Both the position numbers and the translations under genes were made by a program. A stretch of DNA of 58,754 nt from CAZMCH01 sp964564735 (lineage in GTDB: Bacteria; Poribacteria; DTPJ01), in NCBI GenBank assembly GCA_964564735.1, contig CAZMCH010000017.1, forward strand, positions 1-58,754, given 5' to 3'. Below, piece by piece: positions 51,174 to 58,754 of the stretch (the stretch's first letter is position 1; each line of letters starts with the position of its first letter). The notes beneath the pieces were generated by a model. That model was given only the letters and a program-made list of their open reading frames with translations. It was not told where the DNA came from and ran no database searches.

Positions 51174-52328
51174 ATGCGTATATTTGACGAAAAAGAGTTA
51201 GGCTATGTTCGTGAGGTATTGCGATCAGGCAGTTTAGGCTGGAATCGTGATGGAATGACAGGCAGATTTGAAAAAGCCTTTGCGGAATTTGTTGGCTCAA
51301 AACATGCAATAACAAGAAATTCCGCTATGACTGCGCTTGCTCAGGCAGTTAGTTGTTCGCCTGCGGGATGGGATACAGAAGTTATATGCGACCCTGTCGT
51401 TCATTTCGCTGGAGTAGCCGCTTTATGTGAAAATGCTACGCCTGTATTTGCTGATATTGAGTCTGATACGTTGTTGATGGACCCTGAATCTGTAAAGCAA
51501 AAAATAACTGAAAAAACAAAAGCCCTTATAGTTACTAATATGTGGGGGCTTTGTGCTAAACTTGATGAGATAAGGAAAATATGCGATGAGCATAATATTT
51601 TTATGATAGAGGACTGCGCCCATAATATGTGTAGCTATTGGAAAGGCAAACATGCTGGGACCTGGGGACATATAGGCGTTTTTAGCTTTCAGCAATCAAA
51701 GCATTTGCCGACAGGTGACGGTGGAATGATGGTTACTGATGATGATGACCTTGATTATAAGCTATATAATGAATGGGCTTTTGGTGGAGAATCACCTGCG
51801 TTTTTTACGATGAACTTTCGTATGAATGAAGTTACAGCCGCAATCGGTTTAGCACAGCTTGAGAGAGTAAAAGGCTATATTGAAACATATAATGCCTGTT
51901 TAAGACATCTAAATTCAGCAATCGAGGGCTGTAAATGGCTTAAACCAAGACGTGTTGATAAGGATGCTGTACAATCAGGGTATATATGGTGTTGTTTCTG
52001 GCAAGGTGATAAATATGGTATGAGCCATGATAGATTTAAGGAAGTTGCAAGAGAAGTCGGCGCACCACTAGGATTTGGCTTTGTGCAAAAACCAGCATAC
52101 AACTATCCTGTCTTTATGTCTGTAGTTGATCATTCTAGCCCAGATAGAAAACAATATAAGCGACATGCGCCTTATCTCGGCAAGATTTATACAAAAGATG
52201 ATTGCCCAATAGCAGAAGATACGATTTGGAGGATAGTCAATTCTGGAGCTATGCTCTCTACTGAAGATGATAGCAAGAGATCAGCAGAAAAAATAAGAAA
52301 AGCCATTGATTTAATGGAGAAAGGTTGA
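51174..52328 (+). CDS. DegT/DnrJ/EryC1/StrS-family aminotransferase
   Basis: 384 residues, PLP-dependent fold type I sugar aminotransferase family. Seen: the N-terminal TGRFEKAFAEFVGSKHAITRNSAMTALAQA, IEDCAHN (Asp for the pyridine nitrogen) and the PLP-lysine motif FSFQQSKHLPTGDGGM. Such enzymes aminate keto-sugars for surface polysaccharides or antibiotics, or act in cofactor pathways. The substrate cannot be told and no other sugar-nucleotide gene is adjacent. ATG at 51174 with GGGAAGGAGA upstream. Third gene of the pheST operon. Confidence 0.88.
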   Translation: MRIFDEKELGYVREVLRSGSLGWNRDGMTGRFEKAFAEFVGSKHAITRNSAMTALAQAVSCSPAGWDTEVICDPVVHFAGVAALCENATPVFADIESDTLLMDPESVKQKITEKTKALIVTNMWGLCAKLDEIRKICDEHNIFMIEDCAHNMCSYWKGKHAGTWGHIGVFSFQQSKHLPTGDGGMMVTDDDDLDYKLYNEWAFGGESPAFFTMNFRMNEVTAAIGLAQLERVKGYIETYNACLRHLNSAIEGCKWLKPRRVDKDAVQSGYIWCCFWQGDKYGMSHDRFKEVAREVGAPLGFGFVQKPAYNYPVFMSVVDHSSPDRKQYKRHAPYLGKIYTKDDCPIAEDTIWRIVNSGAMLSTEDDSKRSAEKIRKAIDLMEKG

Positions 52329-52335
52329 TCTTATA

Positions 52336-53028
52336 ATGGGAAGAATCCTCATTCTTGGTGATAAAGGTGACAGGCTTAATCAACTAAAAAGGGCTATTGA
52401 AAATATGGGTAACAGCGTTGTTATTTCCGAATTTGATAGCTCTGCTGAGTCCATGTTTACAAAAAAGCCTGAATTAGCGGTTATGGACCTCTATAACCGT
52501 AGAGGCATTTCGGATATATGGTATCAAATAAAGCAAGACGCCCTTGAAAGCCATACTCCTGTTATGGCTATCGTTGCTCAGGAACGTGTCAGAGATATTG
52601 AGCATTTAAAAGGAATTCAAGATTTTATTCTTTATCCCTATGATTTGCGTGAATTAGAAATGAGGATTAAGCTATTAATATCAAGACATAAGCCTGCTGA
52701 TGAGGTTGATGTTATTAAGATAGGCAATCTTGTTATATATACAACTAGATATGAAGTTACTGTTGATGGCTGGCCTTTGGTTTTGACCCTAAAAGAATAT
52801 GAATTACTGAAATATTTAGCAACCCATAGAGGTCGTGTATTTACGAGAGAGATACTTCTTGACGAGATATGGGGATATGATTATTATGGTGGAACGAGGA
52901 CGGTTGACGTTCACATAGGTCGCCTACGAACCAAAATAGAGACAGGAAATCAATCATTTATACGCACTGTCAGGGGCGTTGGTTATATGTTTACTGATTC
53001 TGATGAATTTTACGAGGAAATAGCTTGA
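52336..53028 (+). CDS. OmpR/PhoB-type response regulator with degenerate receiver
   Basis: 230 residues. The receiver domain (1-115) keeps the phospho-acceptor-like Asp51 in AVMDLYNR but has only one acidic residue at the N-terminal pocket (I-L-G-D), and the conserved Lys is replaced by Tyr (I-L-Y-P-Y-D where K-P-F-D is usual); the switch Thr is also lost. The C-terminal winged helix is intact (LVLTLKEYELLKYLATHRGRVFTREILLDEIWG, RTVDVHIGRLRTKIE, IRTVRGVGYMF). It probably binds DNA without normal phosphorylation control, like orphan atypical regulators. No histidine kinase is adjacent. It starts seven bases after the aminotransferase and its stop overlaps the Nudix start. Confidence 0.88.
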   Translation: MGRILILGDKGDRLNQLKRAIENMGNSVVISEFDSSAESMFTKKPELAVMDLYNRRGISDIWYQIKQDALESHTPVMAIVAQERVRDIEHLKGIQDFILYPYDLRELEMRIKLLISRHKPADEVDVIKIGNLVIYTTRYEVTVDGWPLVLTLKEYELLKYLATHRGRVFTREILLDEIWGYDYYGGTRTVDVHIGRLRTKIETGNQSFIRTVRGVGYMFTDSDEFYEEIA

Positions 53029-53615
53029 TGCCATCAAAAGTTAATATAATAAGCGAGAAACGTGATTATGACGATTTTTTCAAAGTTGATAAAGCAACAT
53101 TACAATATGAAAAATTCAATGGCGAAATGAGTCCAATAATTACGAGGCTTAATTTTAACAGGGGCGATGCGGTAGCAGTTTTGCTATATAATAAAGAAAG
53201 TGATTCGGTTATACTCGTCAAGCAATTCAGATATCCCGCTTATGCTAATGATGGTAACGGCTGGTTATTAGAAATTGTCGCAGGCATGATTGACAAAGGA
53301 AGAGATGCTGAATCAGTAGCAAAAGCTGAATTGCTTGAAGAAGCTGGTTATGAAGTTGACGATCTCCATTTTATATGCCATTTTTATCTTAGCCCTGGTG
53401 GTTCATCTGAGAGAATATATCTTTACTTTGCCGATTGCTACCGTAAGACAGCTATCGGCGGAGGTAAAGAAAGTGAAGATGAAGATATTCAGGTTATAGA
53501 GATTCCATTAAAAGATGCTTTTGAGATGATAAAAAACGGAGAAATCTGCGATGCCAAAACGATAATTGCCCTTCAATGGTTATATTTAAAAAAGGGCAAC
53601 CAAAGTTTATCTTAA
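53028..53615 (+). CDS. Nudix hydrolase (ADP-ribose/nucleotide-sugar pyrophosphatase-like)
   Basis: 195 residues from the ATG at 53028, which overlaps the regulator stop (TGATG); a TTG at 53025 is adjacent. The fold and the EIVAGMID start fit the ADP-ribose pyrophosphatase/NudK group. The Nudix box reads G-M-I-D-K-G-R-D-A-E-S-V-A-K-A-E-L-L-E-E-A-G-Y: the metal-binding E-x2-E-E is present but the usual Arg before E-L is Ala. It should hydrolyse a nucleoside diphosphate-X; which one is unknown. Last gene of the pheST operon; its stop overlaps the convergent Gfo/Idh gene by 4 bases. Confidence 0.87.
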   Translation: MPSKVNIISEKRDYDDFFKVDKATLQYEKFNGEMSPIITRLNFNRGDAVAVLLYNKESDSVILVKQFRYPAYANDGNGWLLEIVAGMIDKGRDAESVAKAELLEEAGYEVDDLHFICHFYLSPGGSSERIYLYFADCYRKTAIGGGKESEDEDIQVIEIPLKDAFEMIKNGEICDAKTIIALQWLYLKKGNQSLS

Positions 53616-54595
53616 AATCTTAATGGAGTTTTAACTTCACCTGAGTCTATTGATTCCAGACCAGCCCAAGTAACCGCACATGTATTAACAGCATCTTGGT
53701 AAGATGATCTTAATATGCTTTGATCTTTTTTCTCCACAGCGGTCAAGAAATTATCTACCTCTGTAAGATAGCAGTTATCGGTCATTTTTTCATTTATCTG
53801 TGCGCCTTCTACTGTGCCGAATATACTATTGGCAAATAGATCGATAGTGAATCTTGAATAATCTGAAATTATTTCCACCTGAGCCATTGCAACATCACAT
53901 GCCCAAGAGTGTGTATGACTGCCTATAATTCCTGAATCAAACTGCAAATCCATTACTATTGTTTCTTCGGTAGTAAAATCAGCGCGCTTTGGTTGGATCA
54001 TGTTATTACCAAAGGCATGTATTTTTGTAACTTCACCAGCTAAGTATCTATGAAGATCAAGGACATGTATAGCTTGATCCATAAGAGGACCTCCTGACTT
54101 TTCCCTTATAAAAAACCAGCCGGGTATATTCAAATGAACAGCAGGGCCACAGAGGAAAACAGATCGGATAGCGGATATTTTTTTGCCCTTCATAAGTTCT
54201 TTGGCTTTTGCAACGGTCATAAGCCACCTATACATAAATCCGACACTATTAATTATACCTGCCTTTTTTATCGCATTAACTCCTGTTTTTCCTTGTTCCG
54301 AATTAAAAGCTGGTGGTTTTTCCGAAAATATGGCAACTCCCTTTGCTGATGCGGAGGCGATTGGCTCTGCTCTTACAAACGGAGGCGTGCATATAAAAAC
54401 AGCATCTAGTTTTTCTTTATCTAGCATTTCGTTAAAGTCAGTATATGCGTTTCCACCGTTTTCACTAACGGCTTGTTTTGCTTTTTCTTCCGCAATATCA
54501 CAAAAAGCCACAAATTCGGAACGACCAAGTTGTTTAAGGTTGGCAATATGCCTGCCAGCAATCCCGCCAACACCTATGAAGCCTATTTTAAGCAT
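53612..54595 (-). CDS. Gfo/Idh/MocA-family oxidoreductase
   Basis: 327 residues. Rossmann motif LKIGFIGVGGIAGRHIANL binds NAD(P); the catalytic Lys lies in AIFSEKPPAFN (EKP); the C-terminal domain has GGPLMDQAIHVLDLHRYL with the D-x-x-x-H motif. It is distinct from the family member at 35498-36565. Substrate unknown, probably a sugar or cyclitol. ATG at 54595 with CAGGAGA upstream. Its 3' end overlaps the Nudix gene by four bases, so neither has room for an intergenic terminator. Confidence 0.87.
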   Translation of the reverse strand: MLKIGFIGVGGIAGRHIANLKQLGRSEFVAFCDIAEEKAKQAVSENGGNAYTDFNEMLDKEKLDAVFICTPPFVRAEPIASASAKGVAIFSEKPPAFNSEQGKTGVNAIKKAGIINSVGFMYRWLMTVAKAKELMKGKKISAIRSVFLCGPAVHLNIPGWFFIREKSGGPLMDQAIHVLDLHRYLAGEVTKIHAFGNNMIQPKRADFTTEETIVMDLQFDSGIIGSHTHSWACDVAMAQVEIISDYSRFTIDLFANSIFGTVEGAQINEKMTDNCYLTEVDNFLTAVEKKDQSILRSSYQDAVNTCAVTWAGLESIDSGEVKTPLRF

Positions 54596-54717
54596 TATAT
54601 ATTCTCCTGTTTATTGATCAAAAACTTTATGATATGACTTTTTCAGAACGCAGATTAAACAGATTTTCGTTGATTTATTTGGTATCACGTTTCACCCGTC
54701 ACCCATTACGTTTATCT

Positions 54718-55911
54718 TTATGGTCTTTCTTTGAGAGCGCTTGCAGACATTCCTGAATCAACAGATGGCAAAAGTTGCACAGGTTCAGTAAGTAGAAACT
54801 CTCCTTTTTTAATCCATTCTTTAAGGGTTTCAGCGATCTCTCTTGCTTTTGAGTAGCTTGATAGTGGTGTTGTTGGAACTTTGTTGCCACGAAACTCTAT
54901 TTCACCCGATTTTAGCTCTTTATAGCTTATTTCTGCCAAAGACACAGAATTAAGATTTGGATAATCCTGACTGTAATCAATTATCTGTCCATATATGTCA
55001 TCATCCTTAACGGAGGTAAATCTTGCCATATCTTCATCAAGTATTGGAATAGGAATTCCCAAACCAATAGATAGACTTGCACCATATCCCCTGAACGAAA
55101 CACCTTTAAGCCAATCGGAATTCATTTGTTTGAGGTCACCGATAACAGCAAGAGTGCCAGCACCTGCCCTTGGAACACCGTTATCGGTTCTTGGTGCAGT
55201 CGGAGTATGTTGAGTTCCATGCCAGATAACATATCCGATACCGCCTCCAAGAAATATGCGTGTCCCTATACCGATTGTTCTATAATATGGATCATTCATT
55301 AAAGGAGATAACTGTCCTGCACTTGAATATGCAATGTTACCTGATCGAGGCTTTAACGTTCCCATATAAGTATATATCGTTTTATTTGATAGATTAACAG
55401 CGCAGTTATAATTCTGATAGCAATTTCGGGGATTCAATAAAATAGCTTCATTTAGATCATCAATATTGATCCAAGATTCCAATTCTTTTCTAGGATAGCA
55501 ATCTGTTCCATAGGCAATAGCTCTTAGTCTGACATCTTTTTTTGATGCAAGTTCCTCAATTACATGCCCACCACCATATTTAAACTCTCCGGGAAAGACT
55601 TTATTTAAGGGATCATCATCAGGCACTTCTGTTGCGCCTATATATAGATCAACTGCCGCCAAACCAGCATATGCAGATACATCATTAAGCCATGCTTTAT
55701 GAACTTTTATTCTAGGCTTTGAATGACCAAAGTTAAGCATCGCCCCACTAGAACACATTGTGCCAAATGTTCCTGTTGTTACAACATCAACTTTTTTTGC
55801 AGCTTTCTTAGCACCATCCTGCTCAACAATATCAATCATTTCTTCTGCAGTAACAACCACAACTTCGCCTTTTTTTATTTTTTCATTAATTTCTGTATAA
55901 GTTTTCGGCAT
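54718..55911 (-). CDS. DUF39 homocysteine biosynthesis protein
   Basis: 397 residues, DUF39/HcyBio family. Seen: TYTEINEKIKKGEVVVVTAEEM, TTGTFGTMCSSGAMLNFGHSKPRIK with a conserved Cys, AYGTDCYPRK, FLGGGIGYVIWHGTQH and GGGIGY glycines. In methanogens and sulfate reducers this protein takes part in making homocysteine from aspartate semialdehyde and sulfide, usually with a NIL/ferredoxin partner. No such partner gene is next to it here. ATG at 55911 with AAGGAAGGA upstream. It follows dnaE by 27 bases and is probably co-transcribed with it. Confidence 0.85.
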   Translation of the reverse strand: MPKTYTEINEKIKKGEVVVVTAEEMIDIVEQDGAKKAAKKVDVVTTGTFGTMCSSGAMLNFGHSKPRIKVHKAWLNDVSAYAGLAAVDLYIGATEVPDDDPLNKVFPGEFKYGGGHVIEELASKKDVRLRAIAYGTDCYPRKELESWINIDDLNEAILLNPRNCYQNYNCAVNLSNKTIYTYMGTLKPRSGNIAYSSAGQLSPLMNDPYYRTIGIGTRIFLGGGIGYVIWHGTQHTPTAPRTDNGVPRAGAGTLAVIGDLKQMNSDWLKGVSFRGYGASLSIGLGIPIPILDEDMARFTSVKDDDIYGQIIDYSQDYPNLNSVSLAEISYKELKSGEIEFRGNKVPTTPLSSYSKAREIAETLKEWIKKGEFLLTEPVQLLPSVDSGMSASALKERP

Positions 55912-55938
55912 ATTATTCCTTCCTTTTGGACAAAAAAA

Positions 55939-58754
55939 TCAATAATCAGATCGAGAGGCATCAAGCCATACTGATTTTTCACCAGTAATGCGTTCTAGCT
56001 CTGCAATCAAAGTATCTGTAGGAGCAACACTGGTGTCAGGATTTGCCTGTATTATTATATCATTATATCTGGGTATCTTCAAATGCAAAAAAAGATTGCA
56101 ATCACCTTTATTATTCAAGCATACATTCTTTAATGATTTGAGGATAGACATATCTAATACATTCTGAGGAAGACTAACATGAATGGATGTAACATACCTA
56201 TCTTTCAGGGCATTCATTGATAGAATTTCATCAGCGCGTATACAAGGTTGTTCACGTTCTTTTTGACCATTTGATATTACACCCTTAACCCATATTATAT
56301 TTCCCTCTTGCAAAACATCACTACAATTAGCGAGGGTTTCTGAAAAAACTATCAAATCGGCAATCCCTTCAAGATCTTCCAATGTTGCAAAAGCCATCTG
56401 TTTATCATTTTTTGTCATTCGCTTTCGAAGGCTAGTTATCATACCAGCAGTAGTGATGGGTGTTCCGTTTTCCATTTTCATCATGCTGTTGGTTGTTGCA
56501 TTTGTGAATTTATTAATTAAATCCTCAAAACTCATTAATGGATGCCCAGACATATAAAATCCAAGCAATTCCTTTTCCAGAGCTAATAATTCATTATCAC
56601 TCATTTTTGGAACATTCGGTAATTCATAGGATTTTTCAGCAAAACAATCAAAAGCCTCAAATAGAGATACCTGACCGACTTCTTTGTCTTTTTGGGCTTT
56701 TTGTCCACATTCCATTGCCATATCGATAGCTTCTAAAAGTTGCGCTCTATGTCCGCCTCCACATGAATCAAATGCCCCGCACTTAATCAGGCTTTCAATG
56801 CACTTTCTATTAACAACCTTTGAGTCAATCTTTTCGCAAAAATCAAATAATGAAGTGAAATTACCGTTTTTCTCTCTTGCAGAAACGATAGCCTCAACAG
56901 CATTTACACCAACGTTTTTTACTGCGCTAAGACCAAATCTTATGCTATTGCCATTAACACTAAAATCGGCATAGCTTTCATTAATATCAGGTGGAAGTAA
57001 CTCAATTCCCATCTTTTGACATTCCTTGACATATCTAACAACCTCTGAAGTATTTTCCTTCTCATTTGTCATTCCAGCAGCCATGAATTCAATGGGAAAG
57101 TGTGCCTTAAGATAGGCAGTTTGATATGTAATAAGCGCATAGGCAGTAGTATGAGACTGATTAAAGCCATATCCTGCAAATGGTATTAACTGATCAAAGA
57201 TGGAATTTGCTATTTCTGGTGAAATCCCTTTTGCCTTAGCTCCATCAAGGAAAGGCACTCTTTGTTTCTCAAGTTCTGACATGATCTTTTTGCCCATGGC
57301 TCTCCTGAGAATATCTGCTTGACCAAGTGTAAAGCCTGCAATTTCACGCCCTATTTTCATAACTTGCTCTTGATATATTATCGTTCCATAGGTGTCTTTA
57401 AGTATTGGCTCAAGGATCGGGTGCATATACTCAATTGGTATTGTGCCTTGTTTGCGACCAACATATTCATCTAGCATCCCGCTTTCTATTGGACCTGGTC
57501 TATAAAGGCTAACGATGGGTATTAGGTCTTCAAAGGTTCTAGGCTGAAGTCTAAGCAATAGATCAACCATCCCTTGTCCACCAAGTTGGAAAATACCGAG
57601 TGTCCGAGCCTCACAAAGAATATCATAGGTCGCTTTATCGTCCAAAGGTAGATTGTCAAGGTCAATCCTGATATTATGGTTTTTCTCTATCAAATTAAGG
57701 ACATTATCAATCATTGAAAGAGCATCAAGACCGAGTATATCAAACTTATTTACACCGATCTTTTCAAGGATCATTTTGTCATATTGAACAACAATTTCAT
57801 TGTTTGATGTTCTGAATAATGGGACGAATTTTGATGCTTTATCGCTAAAGACAACAACACCAGCAGCATGAACAGAAGCATTTCTTGCCATACCCTCAAG
57901 GGATTTAGCTATCTTAAAAAGGCGAGCCTTATCTTGATCTTGCATCATTGTTTGGAGTTCTGGAACAGACTCTATTGCTTTATCAAGCGTTATGCTCAAT
58001 TCTTTTGGTATTAATTTCGCAATTGAGTCAACTTCATCAAGAGGCATACCTAATGCTCTTCCTACATCTCTAATCACTGCTCGTGCTGTCATACGGTTGA
58101 AGGTGATGATTTGTGCAACTTTTTCATTTCCAAATTTTTCCATTATATGGCTTACGATTTCACCACGTCTTTGAGCATCAAAATCAAGATCAAAGTCCGG
58201 AGGTGTGATACGTTCAAGATTAAGAAATCGCTCAAAAACAAGACCATGCTTCAATGGATCAATATTCGTTATTCCAATAGTATATGCTACAAGACTTCCA
58301 GCAGCAGAGCCACGTCCTGGACCAACTCGTATAGATTTGCTCCTAGCGAAATTGACTATATCCATAGCAAAAAGAAAAAATGGTGCAAATCCTGTTTTTT
58401 TGATTATGCCTAACTCATATTGCAGTCTATCCTCAATTTCAGGCGTTATGGATGAATAATGGCGATTGAGACCTTCACGACTTAACAATTCAATGTATGA
58501 ATCAGCATCTAGTCCATCAGGCGTTTTATAATCTGGAATTAAAATTTTATCTGCCTCAAATTCAAATTGACATTTTTCATTTACTTCAAGCGTATTAGAT
58601 ATAGATTTGGGATAATCAGCAAAAAGTGTCTGCATCTCATCAAGCGAACGAAAATAGAATTCATCAGAACCAAATCGGAATCGCCCGGGGTCATCAACTG
58701 TTTTGCCTGTTTGTATTGCTAGCATAACTTCATGGGCAGATGAATCATCTTTTG
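55939..58754 (-). CDS. dnaE: DNA polymerase III alpha subunit, C-terminal part (cut by window edge)
   Basis: About 938 codons are visible; the frame is open to the right edge and the first visible residues, A-H-E-V-M-L-A-I-Q-T-G-K, lie in the middle of DnaE, so the PHP domain and true start are outside. The polymerase core shows GPGRGSAAGSLVAYTIGITNIDP and the palm aspartates in PDFDLDFDAQRR. It continues with QYDK, LYRPGPIESGM, the helix-hairpin-helix region, and an OB-fold (ITTAGMITSLRKR). This is the replicative polymerase. Stop at 55941-55939. The DUF39 gene follows. Confidence 0.95.
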   Translation of the reverse strand, partial: KDDSSAHEVMLAIQTGKTVDDPGRFRFGSDEFYFRSLDEMQTLFADYPKSISNTLEVNEKCQFEFEADKILIPDYKTPDGLDADSYIELLSREGLNRHYSSITPEIEDRLQYELGIIKKTGFAPFFLFAMDIVNFARSKSIRVGPGRGSAAGSLVAYTIGITNIDPLKHGLVFERFLNLERITPPDFDLDFDAQRRGEIVSHIMEKFGNEKVAQIITFNRMTARAVIRDVGRALGMPLDEVDSIAKLIPKELSITLDKAIESVPELQTMMQDQDKARLFKIAKSLEGMARNASVHAAGVVVFSDKASKFVPLFRTSNNEIVVQYDKMILEKIGVNKFDILGLDALSMIDNVLNLIEKNHNIRIDLDNLPLDDKATYDILCEARTLGIFQLGGQGMVDLLLRLQPRTFEDLIPIVSLYRPGPIESGMLDEYVGRKQGTIPIEYMHPILEPILKDTYGTIIYQEQVMKIGREIAGFTLGQADILRRAMGKKIMSELEKQRVPFLDGAKAKGISPEIANSIFDQLIPFAGYGFNQSHTTAYALITYQTAYLKAHFPIEFMAAGMTNEKENTSEVVRYVKECQKMGIELLPPDINESYADFSVNGNSIRFGLSAVKNVGVNAVEAIVSAREKNGNFTSLFDFCEKIDSKVVNRKCIESLIKCGAFDSCGGGHRAQLLEAIDMAMECGQKAQKDKEVGQVSLFEAFDCFAEKSYELPNVPKMSDNELLALEKELLGFYMSGHPLMSFEDLINKFTNATTNSMMKMENGTPITTAGMITSLRKRMTKNDKQMAFATLEDLEGIADLIVFSETLANCSDVLQEGNIIWVKGVISNGQKEREQPCIRADEILSMNALKDRYVTSIHVSLPQNVLDMSILKSLKNVCLNNKGDCNLFLHLKIPRYNDIIIQANPDTSVAPTDTLIAELERITGEKSVWLDASRSDY

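Overview
The window is 58.75 kb of AT-rich chromosomal DNA from a bacterium. It is gene-dense and carries mostly housekeeping genes. Promoters are of the sigma-70 type: several are near-perfect TTGACN-17-TATAAT. Shine-Dalgarno sites are AGGAGG-like, and TTG and GTG starts are common. Secreted beta-propeller (YCF48), Kelch-remnant and LamG proteins, PIG-L, several Gfo/Idh/MocA oxidoreductases, an isochorismatase fusion and a shared C-terminal K-L-x3-W-G tail together resemble uncultured lineages such as Candidatus Poribacteria. That placement is an inference from memory of such gene sets and is not proven here. No rRNA, tRNA, CRISPR array, phage or intact insertion sequence was seen.

Layout. 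1-4400 (minus): branched-chain amino acid operon ilvD-ilvB-ilvN-ilvC (ilvC cut by the edge), with a strong promoter and a terminator in its leader. 4406-4796: a small element with terminal inverted repeats. 4904-6718: the primary sigma factor rpoD. 6738-8343 (minus): YkgJ-type cysteine-cluster protein, amidohydrolase and a truncated Kelch gene. 8586-17395 (plus): five-gene envelope operon with two 14-repeat YCF48 propeller proteins, a LamG protein, a giant membrane/spermidine-synthase/TPR protein and a conserved hypothetical. 17433-25452 (minus): glycogen phosphorylase, methyltransferase, fused pyruvate-dehydrogenase-type E1, E2 and an esterase. 25701-29636 (minus): TIM-barrel isomerase, cytochrome b5-like protein, ferritin-like/SpoIIE phosphatase, lgt and PIG-L deacetylase. 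30110-32439 (minus): isochorismatase-peroxiredoxin fusion and a zinc dehydrogenase. 32811-34664: mutL. 34665-35497: a cluster of small hairpin and MITE-like repeats. 35498-38271: Gfo/Idh oxidoreductase and tyrS. 38377-39753 (minus): two paralogous secreted proteins. 39967-41358: DJ-1-like protein and an ECF sigma factor. 41415-44098 (minus): prfB with its programmed frameshift, overlapping lnt. 44312-47164: mtnA and a tandem metallo-beta-lactamase protein. 47687-53615: pheS-pheT-aminotransferase-response regulator-Nudix operon. 53612-58754 (minus): Gfo/Idh oxidoreductase, DUF39 homocysteine-synthesis protein and dnaE (cut by the edge).

The strongest regulatory result is that all three amino-acid-related units (ilvD, tyrS, pheST) have a strong intrinsic terminator in the leader. 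For tyrS a complete ribosome-mediated attenuator can be read: a short leader ORF with a YHYYYYY run and mutually exclusive hairpin, antiterminator and terminator pairings. pheST shows a similar but weaker arrangement with four Phe codons. ilvD has a promoter-leader-terminator layout whose sensor I could not identify. Other notable items are a ferritin-like/SpoIIE phosphatase coupled to a cytochrome b5-like gene, a peroxiredoxin fusion that keeps an internal ribosome-binding site, and a shared C-terminal motif on three secreted proteins.
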